This document shows, piece after piece, positions 35,155 to 44,820 of a stretch of DNA of 64,000 bases. Made by a program: the position numbers and the translations under genes. The DNA lies in NCBI RefSeq assembly GCF_028198145.1, contig NZ_CP116338.1, positions 1,488,001 through 1,552,000 of the forward strand, in the 5' to 3' direction. Position 1 is the stretch's first letter. Every line of letters begins with the position of its first letter. The notes beneath the pieces are model-generated. The model was not told where the DNA came from and did not search any database. It saw only the letters and a program-made list of their open reading frames with translations. Origin of the DNA: Microbacterium sp. nov. GSS16. Its GTDB lineage: Bacteria; Actinomycetota; Actinomycetes; Actinomycetales; Microbacteriaceae.

Positions 35155-38100
35155 ATGAAGGGCGGGGTGATCCTGTTTCGCGGCAACGGTGCTGCCGCGC
35201 GCCGTTATATCGAAGCCGACCGTTCCCGCGCGGATGAGTATTACCTCGGCGCGGATGATGCCGTGGCCGAGTACGCGGTACTCGACGGGCGCGGCGAAGT
35301 CACCGCTACCCACGCTCTGTCGGCGGATGAGTACGAGGGGTGGGTGGACTGGATCAATCCCGGCACGGGCGAGTCGATGGGAACTCCGCGCGCGGCGGCC
35401 GTGGGTATGAAGGGGTCGCCGTTGTTCGCGGAGATGACGATCAATGCCCCCAAGAGCCTGTCGGTTGCCGCTGCACTCCACCCCGATGTATCGGTGGCAC
35501 TCGACGCTGCGCAGCAGGACGCCCTTGCGGAGATTCGCCAGTGGCTGGGTCAGCACTCGGTCACTCGGGTCGGTCCGCGTGATGCGCGGGAAGTGTTGCC
35601 TATCGAGCGGATGCAGGTCGTCGGTATCCGTCATAAGACCTCGCGTGCGGGTGATCCGCATCGGCATATCCATATGCAGATCGGCATGCGGGTGTGGGCG
35701 GCTGGGAAGTGGCGGGCACTGGATACGGCAGCGTTGTTCAAGCAGCAGGGCGCGATCCGCGCCCTCGGTACGGCGGTGATCGCTGCGCACCCGCAGCTCG
35801 CGCAGACCCTTACCAGGCATGGCCTGGCTCTCGACCCGGCCAGCGGCGAAATCAGGGAGTTGGAGCCGTTCAACGCGATGATGTCGAAGCGGTCGGCGCA
35901 GATCAGGCGCAACCTCGACCGGCTCGAAGCCGAGTGGGAGGCCGCGCATCCGGGCGAGGAGCTGGGGCGGGTGATGACGGCGCGGTTGCAAGGCATCGCG
36001 TGGACGCACCAGCGGCCTGGCAAGAAGCCTGTCGACCTCAAGGATGAGCAATGGTGGGTGCAGGAACTCCGTGAGGCCGGATACGACCCCGCAACGTCTG
36101 AGCACCGCACCTCGCAACCAGCCGTCGCGGTGGATGAGCTATCAGTGCAGGAGGTTGCATCGCGGGCGCTGGATCGGAGCGCCGCCTCATCCTCGGCGTG
36201 GACGAGGCACACGCTCCAGGAGCACGTCACCCGCATCACCACCGAAGCAGGTGTGCAGGCAACCCCTGCCGAGTTACGGGAGTTCATCACCCTGGCGACC
36301 GAGCTTGCCGTCTCGGATTGCTTCTCGGTGCTGCCGCCTGGCGCGGCGACGCCGGAGCATGTCGCGCACCTGACCAGCCTCAGCGTGCTCACCGCAGAGG
36401 CCGCGCTCCGCGACCAACTCACCGCCACGAAGCCAAAGCGGAAGTCGGAGCACCCCGACGTGACAGAGGCGGCGATCGCCGCCGGACTCGATAGAGGGCA
36501 GACGGTCGCGGCAGCGGCCGTCGCATCTGCCGATGCGCTGGTGATCGTGGAAGGAGCAGCAGGCAGCGGAAAGACGACCATGCTCCGCACCGCCATCGAC
36601 GTTGCCGCCGAGCATGGCAGACCGTCGCGGGTGGTTGCCCCGACGTTGCGCGCCGCGCAGGTCGCGCACGAAGAACTCGGGGTGCCCGCAACCAGCGTCG
36701 CGGCGCTCGTGTATGCGCACGGGTGGCGCTGGAATGCTGACGGCGTATGGACACGCATCGCTGTGGGCGATACCGACCCCGAGAGTGGTCGCGCCTACAC
36801 CGGCCCGCCGAAAGATACGCGCTTGTCGCGGGGTGAGCGGGTGATCGTGGACGAGGCCGGGATGCTCGACCAAGACACCGCTCACGCCCTCCTGGCCGTC
36901 ACTGCCGAGGCAGGCGCGAACGTCGCGCTCGTCGGCGACCGCGCCCAACTCCCCGCCGTCGGCCGAGGCGGGGTGCTCGAAATGGCCGCGCAGATACGTG
37001 GCCGAACCTATGACATGACCGAACTACACAGGTTCGCCGATGCCGAGTACGCAGCACTCACGCTGGCGTTGCGCGATCGCGAGACCCCTGGCGACGTGTT
37101 CGACCAGCTTGCCGTGCTGGGGCTCGTGACGTTGCACGCCGATGATGAGCAAGCCTGCGAGCGTATCACCGAGACCGCTCACCATGGCGAGGCGATCACG
37201 GTCGTTACGAACGACGAGGCGGCGGAGTTGAATGAGCGCATGCGCACCGGCCGGGTTGAGCGTGGCGAGGTTGATGACGAGGTGACGGCAACCGGCAGCG
37301 ACGGCCTGCCCATCGGGGCCGGTGACCTGATCCAGACCCGCAGAAATGACACCGCGCTCGGAGTCGCAAACCGACAGCAATGGATCGTCCAGCACATCGC
37401 CGACGACGGCACCGTCTATGCCCGCGAGGTTGGCAGCGGCCGCAAGAACCCCCGCACTGTCACCCTGCCGCCGGAGTATGTGGCCGGGCATGCGCACCTG
37501 TCCTATGCGGCGACCGCGTATGGCGTCCAAGGCGCAACCGTCACCACCTCCCACACAATCCTGTCGGAGGCGACCACCGCGGCCGGGGTCTACGTCGGGA
37601 TGACCAGAGGCCGCGAGACCAACCGGCTGCATGTCATCGCCGAAGACATGGCCGATGCCAGAGCACAGTTCATCGAGGCATTGGAACGCGACCCTGCAGA
37701 CCGAGGCCTCGCCCACGTCACAGCCCAAGCAGCAGAAGCCGTACGCGGCCTCGTCGCCAATGGCCCGGTCAAGCTCGTCACCGAAGAACTCGCTCGCCTC
37801 GACCAGGTAGCCGAGCGCGCCAAGGAGCAGGCAGACCGGTGGGAGCAAAAAGCCGCGCGCCTCGACGCCCAACGAGACGCCCACCGTGCCGAAGATGAGC
37901 AAGCCGACGCCGTAATCCACGCTGCTGAGGACGCAGCCGAGCACGTCCGTACCGAAGTCACCAGGCCACTCGTCCAACGAGCAGAGCAGGACGGCGCGAC
38001 CTACCTTGCCGCTGTCGAGGACGAAGCCGCCGCCAGCACCCGACTCTCGGCCGTCGGCAGGTTCGGTCGGCGCAAAGCCCGCGCCGAGCACCAGGCCGCG

Positions 38101-38610
38101 AAGGAACAGACGCAGACTCAACGGGCGCGAGTGCGCGACAACTGGGGCAGCGCACCGCCCCGTAATCACCAAGCACTCCCCGGATGGGCAGCCCAGACAG
38201 CGGCACAGAAAGCGAAAGGTGACCCCCGCGTGGCCGAAGCCGCCCGCGCCGCCGACGCTGCGCGCACCGACCGAGGAAAAACCTCGCGGCGACACAAGCA
38301 AGAACGGTTCGCATTGTTGGCTCGTGAAATTGGAACCGAGCAAGCACGCAGCGATCAGTTCGGAATGCGCACCGTCAACCCACAGCGTGCCGCCCGAGAC
38401 GCCCTCACGCGAGCAACATTGGCGCGCGCCGAAGCCGACGAACTCCGCAACCTCTCAGTCAACGACGCTGCACGAATCATTGCAGCCAAGCGGGCCGAGC
38501 AGGAACAGACACGACGGCTGTTGGAGCAGCGAGAGCGGCAACTCAACCCGTTCCAGCGCACCACCCCCGGCAGCGACCCAGGTCGTGACGGGCCAGCACG
38601 CGGCCTGTGA
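35155..38610 (+). CDS. MobF-type relaxase-helicase of the serine-recombinase element
   Basis: 1151 residues from MKGGVILFRGNGAAARRYIE. The N-terminal relaxase domain has TINAPKSLSVAAALHPDV and the metal-binding triad HRHIHMQIGM (three His). A TraA/RecD-like helicase follows: Walker A VIVEGAAGSGKTTML, Walker B RVIVDEAGMLDQD, LVGDRAQLPAVGRGG, and AATAYGVQGATVTTSH. The tail is a long charged coiled coil. Nicks oriT and unwinds DNA during conjugative transfer. An in-frame 5' extension through the TetR region was rejected because the conserved domain and ribosome site begin here. Confidence 0.92.
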   Translation: MKGGVILFRGNGAAARRYIEADRSRADEYYLGADDAVAEYAVLDGRGEVTATHALSADEYEGWVDWINPGTGESMGTPRAAAVGMKGSPLFAEMTINAPKSLSVAAALHPDVSVALDAAQQDALAEIRQWLGQHSVTRVGPRDAREVLPIERMQVVGIRHKTSRAGDPHRHIHMQIGMRVWAAGKWRALDTAALFKQQGAIRALGTAVIAAHPQLAQTLTRHGLALDPASGEIRELEPFNAMMSKRSAQIRRNLDRLEAEWEAAHPGEELGRVMTARLQGIAWTHQRPGKKPVDLKDEQWWVQELREAGYDPATSEHRTSQPAVAVDELSVQEVASRALDRSAASSSAWTRHTLQEHVTRITTEAGVQATPAELREFITLATELAVSDCFSVLPPGAATPEHVAHLTSLSVLTAEAALRDQLTATKPKRKSEHPDVTEAAIAAGLDRGQTVAAAAVASADALVIVEGAAGSGKTTMLRTAIDVAAEHGRPSRVVAPTLRAAQVAHEELGVPATSVAALVYAHGWRWNADGVWTRIAVGDTDPESGRAYTGPPKDTRLSRGERVIVDEAGMLDQDTAHALLAVTAEAGANVALVGDRAQLPAVGRGGVLEMAAQIRGRTYDMTELHRFADAEYAALTLALRDRETPGDVFDQLAVLGLVTLHADDEQACERITETAHHGEAITVVTNDEAAELNERMRTGRVERGEVDDEVTATGSDGLPIGAGDLIQTRRNDTALGVANRQQWIVQHIADDGTVYAREVGSGRKNPRTVTLPPEYVAGHAHLSYAATAYGVQGATVTTSHTILSEATTAAGVYVGMTRGRETNRLHVIAEDMADARAQFIEALERDPADRGLAHVTAQAAEAVRGLVANGPVKLVTEELARLDQVAERAKEQADRWEQKAARLDAQRDAHRAEDEQADAVIHAAEDAAEHVRTEVTRPLVQRAEQDGATYLAAVEDEAAASTRLSAVGRFGRRKARAEHQAAKEQTQTQRARVRDNWGSAPPRNHQALPGWAAQTAAQKAKGDPRVAEAARAADAARTDRGKTSRRHKQERFALLAREIGTEQARSDQFGMRTVNPQRAARDALTRATLARAEADELRNLSVNDAARIIAAKRAEQEQTRRLLEQRERQLNPFQRTTPGSDPGRDGPARGL

Positions 38611-38666
38611 TTCCCGGGTTTGCTGCTCCGATGAACTCTGTGCTGCGATCGGGTAAGATGATCGGC

Positions 38667-38732
38667 ATGGGTAACTTGATTTGCGTGTTCGCTGTGACGC
38701 ACACGCTTGCTGTTCGCGACCGCCGCGCCTGA
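38667..38732 (+). CDS. Leader peptide of the erm gene
   Basis: A 21-codon frame whose product reads MGNLICVFAV then THTLAVRDRRA. The hydrophobic ICVFAV followed by basic residues resembles macrolide-sensing leader peptides that stall ribosomes. A TAAGAT -10-like box ends 7 bases before this ATG, so the mRNA may start at the ATG (leaderless). An in-frame ATG at 38658 is an alternative start. Confidence 0.6.
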   Translation: MGNLICVFAVTHTLAVRDRRA

Positions 38733-38768
38733 CGGCGCGCCTCGCTGAACGCTTCGCGCGTCGTCCAT

Positions 38769-38791
38769 CCGAGAGACCATTCGCGTCTCGG
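38769..38791 (+). promoter_or_regulatory. Stem-loop in the erm leader region
   Basis: CCGAGAGAC and GTCTCGG pair with a 2-base bulge between leader stop and erm start. With the GC-rich inverted segments at 38718-38745 it could form the alternative structures of translational attenuation. The pairing alternatives need folding. Confidence 0.45.
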
Positions 38792-38877
38792 AACGGCGAT
38801 TTTGCGCATCCATTTTCTCCGTCTGCGCTCTGCCCTGTTTCCGAGGCGTTCCATCCTTTCTTTCTTGGAGCGCGAAC

Positions 38878-39639
38878 ATGCCTCGTTCATCCCACGGTGG
38901 CCGCCACGAACTCGGCCAAAACTTCCTCATCCACACACCCACAATCAGCAAGATCACCGCTCTAGTCACCGCGACGAAAGGGCCGATACTCGAACTTGGC
39001 GCTGGAGACGGCGCACTCACGAGACCTCTCGCCCAGCTCGGCAGGCCGGTGACCGCGATTGACCTCGATGAGCACCGGATCGCTGGCCTCCGCCGCGCGC
39101 TGCCGGATGTGAAAATCAATCACGCCGACGCGCTCACCGTCCCTCTCGACCACCCCGTGATCGTGGGGAACATCCCCTTCCATCTCACCACCCCGATCCT
39201 GCGCCGACTTCTCCGCGTCGGCACCTGGACTCAGGCGGTGCTCCTTACGCAATGGGAGGTCGCCCGCAAACGCTGCGGGATCGGTGGCTCCACCATGTTG
39301 ACCGCACAAACCGCGCCCTGGTTCACCTTCGACCTCCACGGCCGGGTTCCCTCCTGGGGTTTCCGACCACGCCCCAGCGTCGATGGCGGCATCATCCAGA
39401 TCAGCAGGCGCAAAGATCCGCTGATTCCCGGCTCGCAGCGCACCCGGTACCAACAGTTCGTACGCGCGGTATTCACCGGCCGAGGCAGAACCCTCGACCG
39501 TGTCATCGCGAACGCGAGCCACATCGACCCCGGCCGAGCCCGGCAACTCCTGAGGCAGTGCGGCGTCGATACACGCGCACTGCCGAGGGACCTGACACCG
39601 GAGCAGTGGGCCGGAATCTGGAACGCGATACCTGAGTAG
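38878..39639 (+). CDS. erm: 23S rRNA adenine-N6 dimethyltransferase (Erm family)
   Basis: 253 residues. GRHELGQNFL at the N-terminus, SAM motif ILELGAGDGALTRPL, acidic VTAIDLDEHRI and catalytic NIPFHLTTPILRRLL are all intact; QWEVARKRCGIGG and SWGFRPRPSVDGG are typical of actinobacterial Erm(X)-like enzymes. Dimethylates A2058 and gives macrolide-lincosamide-streptogramin B resistance. It differs clearly from the Erm(X) I know, so I do not assign a class. Preceded by a leader peptide, hence probably inducible. Confidence 0.93.
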   Translation: MPRSSHGGRHELGQNFLIHTPTISKITALVTATKGPILELGAGDGALTRPLAQLGRPVTAIDLDEHRIAGLRRALPDVKINHADALTVPLDHPVIVGNIPFHLTTPILRRLLRVGTWTQAVLLTQWEVARKRCGIGGSTMLTAQTAPWFTFDLHGRVPSWGFRPRPSVDGGIIQISRRKDPLIPGSQRTRYQQFVRAVFTGRGRTLDRVIANASHIDPGRARQLLRQCGVDTRALPRDLTPEQWAGIWNAIPE

Positions 39640-39796
39640 CCACCCCCAGAGCCACCATGCACGACACAACTTTCGCGATTCGTGGTCTCTCGGCCCGCGA
39701 TGACGAGTCGGTCGCGTGAGCGTCCTCACGGCGACCGGTAGAATAGAACCGCGCGCACGCGCACGTTCACAGGTGAGTGTGTTTGGGGAACCTCGG

Positions 39797-42346
39797 CTAG
39801 CCGAGGTCGACGTGCTCGGCGACGTAGCTCACGGGCAGCGTGATCGTGGTGCGCCGCTTCGATCCTGCCCGCCGCACGGTGAGGGATCCGTCGTCGTTCG
39901 CATGGGCGACGTGCCAGCGGTCGCCGTTTTTCACCCAGCTTCGCCCGAGCGAGAGGCGCCGATTGTTCTCGCGGGTGATGATGAGATCTCCGCGGGAAAC
40001 TTCGTTGCCGTCATGGAGTTTGACGCCGTCCACAGCGACGTCGCCCTGGAGGATTCGGTCGGTGCGGGCGCGGGTGTTGAGCGCAGAGACCGTGTCGAGG
40101 GTTTCCGCGATCAGCACCGTGCTCTTTCCCGCTGCGAGGTCTGTGCGCCAGGCTTGGTAGGCGGCTTCGAGAATCTCGTCATATCCGCCCGGCGTGACGC
40201 GCTGGTGCGCAATGTAGGTATCGATGACGTCGGTGTCGCCGATCCGCAACTGCAGGGACGCCTGCTTCTCCCAGTCGTTTCGGAAGCGACGCACATCGAC
40301 CAGTTCCGGGGCGTCGCCGCGGTCACGCACGAGCATCCCGAACGCGCCGCCCGCGTCCACCGCTGCGAGTTGCGCCCAATCGCCCACGAGCAGCACTTTC
40401 GCGCCGACCTGCTGGGCGTGACTGGTGATGGCATCGAGCGCGAACGTGCCACCCAAGGAGGCTTCGTCGATGATGACGAGCTGTCCGCGCGTGAGGTTCC
40501 ATTTCCCGAGGCGATGCTCATGCAGCCACTTCGCCGTGTTCTCCGTCCCGATCTCCAGATCCCCGGCGAGGACGTCGGCGGCAGCGGCCGAGGGCGCGAG
40601 CCCGGTCACCGAGCCTGGCCCGTAGCGTCGCTCCCAGGCTCGGCGCAGGGCACGCATCGTTGTGGTCTTCCCAGTCCCTGCGGGGCCGACGAGTACGTCG
40701 AGGACGCGGCCGGAGACGCCGATCTTCGCGATCGCCTGCTCCTGGTCCACCGACAGGGTGTGCCCGTCGCGGTTCTTCGTTCTGGCAGCGTCCTCGATCC
40801 ATGCCAGCGGTACGGTCGGCGCCGACCGATCATTCGACGCGCCAAGGAGTCGGTCTTCTGCCGCGAGCACCTGCTCGGAGGAGAACACCGTTCCGGCTTT
40901 GGGTCGGAACACGCTCGACCCGTCCGCGCGACGAAACAGCGAGGGGCTCTTCGCGAGCTCGGGCGGAGTGAGGCGCAGCGAGACCCGTTCTGCGGCATCG
41001 ACGATCTGCTGGGTGATGACGTCCCGGTCGTTCGCGGACGCGAAGCGGAGAGCCATCGTCTGTCGCACGGCCTCCGCGTGGAGGTTCCACCGTTTCCACG
41101 TCGCTCGCCGGTCACCGACCTGCTGCACCACGACCTCGGCGACCTCCTCGAGATCCTCCAACGGGATATCGTCTGCCCGCAGCAACGGTTCGTGCTCACT
41201 ACCGGCGAGCAGTGCCGACGCCCAGGTTGGCGCGTCCTCACCCAGCAACGCGGTCGCGCGTTCTCGCCACTGGGAGGTGAGATCGCTGAGAGAGTGCTGC
41301 TGCTTCGGGGGCCGAGTCTCGAGCGTGGCCTGCTGCCGGAACTGCCACACCAGCTTCGGGGACGGCTGCCTCCCGTGCTTCGAGACGTAGTCGTCGACCA
41401 GCCGGTCTTTGACCTGCTCGATATCGCGAGTACGGGAAGAGAACTCGTCCATCAGCTCCTGCGGCACGCCAACGATCTCCCACGCCGTGGAGCGCCCCGC
41501 ACCGCGCTCACGGGCTTCCCACCCGACGCCGAGGATCTGAGTGAGATGGTCCGAGAGGACCGCGTTGTAATGCTCCGATAGGCCGGTGACGGCGGCGTGG
41601 ATAGCGCGAGAATCGAGCGTGCGCCACTTCCCGTCATGAGCTGCTTGCACGCGGTTGGCGACGACAATGTGCGTGTGGAGTTGTGGATCCGCGGCCCGAG
41701 AATCGTAATGATCGTAGGCAGTCGCAATCACACCCCGCACGTCGACTTGCGCGACGGCGCCACGCGCCCCTTTCGCGCCGACCCTGGTCATCGCGACGTC
41801 GCGCTCGAGTAGGGCGATCATGTCTCGGATCGCTGCGTGGTGAGCTTGGGCAATGAGTGCTTGCGTGCCGCCGTCGGCAACTGCCCAGAGGGTCGAGACG
41901 GACTTCGGGACCGAGAACGTGAGATCGAACCCTGCGACCGGCGCATTCGTTGGCTTCTGTGCTTCCTCCGCCTCGATCAGCGCTTGCTGCGCGGTACGCT
42001 CACCTGCGGTAAGGGACTTCGGGAGCTGATCGAGGCGGCGCTGCGTCCGCTCGCCCGCGGTGGCAAACTTTCGGTACGGACGCCCCAGTTGCTCGCCGCT
42101 GTTCGGATCCTGCCCGTGCCCCATGAGGCGCCGTAACTGCTCCTCGCTCACCGAGGCACCGACGGCGATCTCTCCGGCGAGTCCTGGGAGGCCGGCCCCG
42201 AGCCAGATGCCGGGAGGCGTTCCTGCTTCAAGGTAGTACCTTGTCAGCGCTGACGACGCATCGCGATCCCCGTCGCCAGCGACAACTGCGTTCAGCAGGT
42301 ACCGGTACCCGTCCCCAGCGGTCATGACCCTGATCGAGATCGTCAC
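39797..42346 (-). pseudogene. MobF relaxase-helicase, N-terminal part, interrupted at codon 850
   Basis: 849 codons ending HVDLG then a TAG made by the insertion. Relaxase domain: MTISIRVMTAGDGYRYLL, FDLTFSVPKSVSTLWAVADG, and the His triad in QLHTHIVVANRV. Helicase: LVGPAGTGKTTTMRALRRAW (Walker A), LVIIDEASLGGT (Walker B), LVGDWAQLAAVDAGGA. The helicase C-terminal motifs lie in the 27961-28929 piece. The truncated product keeps the complete nicking domain, so it might still nick oriT without unwinding. Confidence 0.93.
39798..39807. other. attR: attR core of the serine-recombinase element
   Basis: TAGCCGAGGT, preceded by element sequence AACCTCGGC and followed by relaxase sequence CGACGTGC. 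Together with the attL side the excised site would be the 20-bp perfect palindrome AACCTCGGCTAGCCGAGGTT. Confidence 0.88.
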
Positions 42347-42506
42347 ACTGGGCAGGTGCGCCGCAGATCTTGGGATCTACCCTCGGAAGGCGGAGAGCGC
42401 GATGTTTGCGTCAATGCAGGGAGATAGCGAAGAGCGCGCTTCAACGGAGATGCTCGAATGGGTCCACGACGGATTGGACTCCGTGGTCGCGGCAGACGTA
42501 GACGAT

Positions 42507-42641
42507 TCACACGCCGTACCCGTCGGCGCCGCTCGGCTCGGGGTCGCATTCTGCGCGGCAGACGTTACAGAGCCGGTGCTCGTTGCTCCCCCAGACCGTG
42601 ACCTCGATATCGTCGGGGATCTCCATTCCGTCGAACTCCAT
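42507..42641 (-). CDS. Small CxxC protein, 44 residues
   Basis: A short frame directly upstream of the split relaxase and codirectional with it: MEFDGMEIPDDIEVTVWG, then HRLCNVCRAECDPEP. The cysteines suggest a zinc knuckle. There is no obvious ribosome site, so translation is uncertain. Confidence 0.4.
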   Translation of the reverse strand: MEFDGMEIPDDIEVTVWGSNEHRLCNVCRAECDPEPSGADGYGV

Positions 42642-42741
42642 ATGCGGAGGTTAGCTGTCGCGGATTGAGTCGTGTCAAGATGCGGCACCGATGCTAAACC
42701 GCCGTTACCTATGGTCATCGCGCCGGTCACGCACTCGACGC

Positions 42742-42950
42742 TTAGTTCTTGAGGTACTCGAGGACGGCGATGACGCGCTTGTTTCCTGTGCGCTCGTTAA
42801 GGTCGAGCATGGTGAAGATGCTGCTGATGTGCCGTTCCGCGATCGCGACGCGACATGCATACGGTCCCTGATTTGCTCGTTAGTGAGCTCCGTAGCCATG
42901 AGCAAAACGTCAGTATCGCGGAGGAGCTGCTGCGGGAGCGGGAAAGGATT
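42742..42950 (-). pseudogene. LuxR-type response regulator C-terminus, frameshifted remnant
   Basis: One frame gives ELTNEQIRDRMHVA, the first helices of a LuxR HTH. The next frame gives AERHISSIFTMLDLNERTGNKRVIAVLEYLKN, the matching end, stopping at 42742. A frameshift separates them and the receiver domain is missing. It ends close to the tetR stop, so the tet region probably inserted or recombined here. Confidence 0.65.
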
Positions 42951-42988
42951 GACCTTACTGACGCAGAGACCCAAAGCGCGAGCATCCC

Positions 42989-43558
42989 TCATCGCTTTGA
43001 TGCCAGCCCTTCAACCATTGCAACTAACCCGAACTCGAAATCTAGGTCTTGATCGACAGGCTCACATCCGTTGTCGAGCGCTGTTTGTTCTTCTAGTACG
43101 AAACCGACCGTATAGCGGCTGATAGCCATGAGAGCTCGGACCGCAGAGACCTCAGCGAATCCTTCGGACACGAGAAACTCGATCTGACTTTCGGGGGCAT
43201 CCGAGCCCGCTGGCATCTGGTCACTCTTTTGACGGTGAAACTCTGCGTGCAGCCGTGCTCCATCCCGGACTGCCAGAAGCGCTGTCCGGAAGCTCCGCGC
43301 GTTGCGCAGGAGAAAGTCGTCCCAGCGCTCCCCTGACTCTGGGAGTGAGGCGTGGTGTTCGCGATCAAGCACATCAGCTGCGAGCGATCCGAGCAGGTGG
43401 CCCTTTGTCCGAAAGTGCCAGTAGAGCGCTGGCTGCTGCACCCGCAGATGCGCAGCCAGCGCCCGCGTGGTGAAACCGTCGATCCCCGTGTTATTGAGCA
43501 CATGCCTCGCACCGCGCAAGACTGCTGCACGATCGAGTCGCGCTTGTTTCTGAGCCAT
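42989..43558 (-). CDS. tetR: Tetracycline repressor (TetR family)
   Basis: 189 residues. N-terminal HTH (GFTTRALAAHLRVQQPALYWHFRTKGHLLGSL) is very close to classical TetR, and the C-terminal domain has the TetR_C pattern with RDGARLHAEFHR and AISRYTVGFVLEEQTAL. Divergent from tetA with two operators between them. Tetracycline binding should release it from the operators. Confidence 0.93.
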   Translation of the reverse strand: MAQKQARLDRAAVLRGARHVLNNTGIDGFTTRALAAHLRVQQPALYWHFRTKGHLLGSLAADVLDREHHASLPESGERWDDFLLRNARSFRTALLAVRDGARLHAEFHRQKSDQMPAGSDAPESQIEFLVSEGFAEVSAVRALMAISRYTVGFVLEEQTALDNGCEPVDQDLDFEFGLVAMVEGLASKR

Positions 43559-43567
43559 GCTTGCACT

Positions 43568-43595
43568 TTATCATCGATAACTTTATCGTTGATAA
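43568..43595. promoter_or_regulatory. tetO: Twin tet operators
   Basis: TTATCATCGATAA (43568-43580) and TTATCGTTGATAA (43583-43595) are two tandem palindromes that fill the 38-bp gap between the divergent tetR and tetA starts. Their spacing and the shared TTATC/GATAA arms fit binding of two TetR dimers controlling both genes. Confidence 0.88.
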
Positions 43596-43596
43596 G

Positions 43597-44820
43597 GTGT
43601 CATCTCTCACTTCCGCTCGTGGCTCGTTGGCCACGGTCCTCATCACGGCTAGCCTCGACGCCGCCGGCATGGGCCTGGTGATGCCGATTCTCCCCGCACT
43701 GCTACACGAGGCAGGGGTCACCGCTGATGCGGTTCCGCTGAACGTCGGAGTGCTGATCGCGCTCTACGCGGTAATGCAGTTCATCTTTGCCCCCGTACTG
43801 GGAACACTGTCGGACCGATTCGGCCGCCGCCGGGTGCTGCTTGTTTCCCTGGCCGGTGCGACCGTCGACTATCTCGTGCTCGCCACGACATCCGCTCTGT
43901 CGGTGTTCTATATCGCCCGTGCAGTGGCTGGGATAACCGGAGCGACCAATGCGGTCACCGCCACCGTGATCGCCGACATCACGCCACCCCACCAGCGCGC
44001 CAAGCGTTTCGGTTTACTCAGTGCCTGCTATGGCGGCGGAATGATCGCGGGGCCAGCCATGGGTGGACTGTTCGGTGCCATCTCGCCACATCTGCCGTTT
44101 TTGCTCGCTGCTCTTCTCTCAGCGAGCAATCTGGCACTCACCTTTATCTTGTTACGCGAGACCCGTCCTGATTCCCCTGCGCGCTCTGCGTCGCTCGCTC
44201 AGCATCGTGGTCGCCCCGGCCTCAGCGCGGTGCCTGGGATTACCTTCCTATTAGTCGCATTCGGCCTTGTTCAATTCATTGGGCAGGCTCCAGGTGCGAC
44301 CTGGGTGCTGTTTACTGAACACCGCCTCGACTGGAGTCCCGTCGAAGTTGGAATCTCCCTGTCCGTCTTCGGGATCGTACAGGTTCTCGTGCAGGCCCTC
44401 CTTACTGGCCGCATCGTGGAGTGGATCGGTGAGGCAAAAACAGTCATCATCGGGTGTGTTACCGACGCCTTGGGTTTCGTAGGCCTGGCGATTGTCACTG
44501 ACGCATTTTCCATGGCGCCTATCTTGGCGGCACTGGGGATCGGTGGCATCGGCCTCCCCGCTCTGCAAACCCTTCTCTCCCAGCGCGTCGATGAACAGCA
44601 CCAAGGGCGCCTCCAGGGTGTGCTCGCCAGCATCAACAGCGTCACATCGATCTTCGGACCGGTCGCTTTCACAACGATCTTCGCGCTCACTTACATCAAC
44701 GCCGACGGCTTCCTCTGGCTCTGCGCCGCAGCACTCTACGTGCCCTGCGTGATTCTCATCATGCGTGGTACAGCAGCGTCCCCGAAGTTCGGCTCATGGG
44801 CGAGCGGCGACTCGATGTGA
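43597..44820 (+). CDS. tetA: Tetracycline efflux MFS protein (class Z-like)
   Basis: About 407 residues from GTG 43597 right after the operator. Motifs of 12-helix Tet pumps: ASLDAAGMGLVMPILPALL in helix 1 with the conserved Asp, GTLSDRFGRRRVLLVSLAG in loop 2-3, and ARAVAGITGATNAVTATVIADI. The actinobacterial style and its repressor pair suggest the Tet(Z) group; the exact class is not asserted. There is hardly room for an untranslated leader, so the mRNA may be leaderless. Confidence 0.92.
   Translation: MSSLTSARGSLATVLITASLDAAGMGLVMPILPALLHEAGVTADAVPLNVGVLIALYAVMQFIFAPVLGTLSDRFGRRRVLLVSLAGATVDYLVLATTSALSVFYIARAVAGITGATNAVTATVIADITPPHQRAKRFGLLSACYGGGMIAGPAMGGLFGAISPHLPFLLAALLSASNLALTFILLRETRPDSPARSASLAQHRGRPGLSAVPGITFLLVAFGLVQFIGQAPGATWVLFTEHRLDWSPVEVGISLSVFGIVQVLVQALLTGRIVEWIGEAKTVIIGCVTDALGFVGLAIVTDAFSMAPILAALGIGGIGLPALQTLLSQRVDEQHQGRLQGVLASINSVTSIFGPVAFTTIFALTYINADGFLWLCAAALYVPCVILIMRGTAASPKFGSWASGDSM

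Larger units (their letters stand above)
28928..39807. mobile_element. 10.9-kb integrative element with large serine recombinase, relaxase, efflux and erm genes
   Basis: Bounded by direct copies of TAGCCGAGGT and inserted in the helicase coding sequence of a MobF relaxase. Deleting 10,870 bp restores the relaxase frame exactly (codons GTC GAC CTC GGC TAC GCC). Contents: serine integrase, a sigma-like protein gene, an oxidoreductase/MFS/TetR cluster, its own relaxase-helicase and an erm gene with leader. It lacks visible mating-pair genes, so it fits a mobilisable element that uses a helper. Confidence 0.93.

Noticed and set aside
39716..41581. 621-residue plus-strand frame opposite the relaxase N-terminal part
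   Set aside because: Shadow; the minus strand has complete relaxase and Walker motifs.
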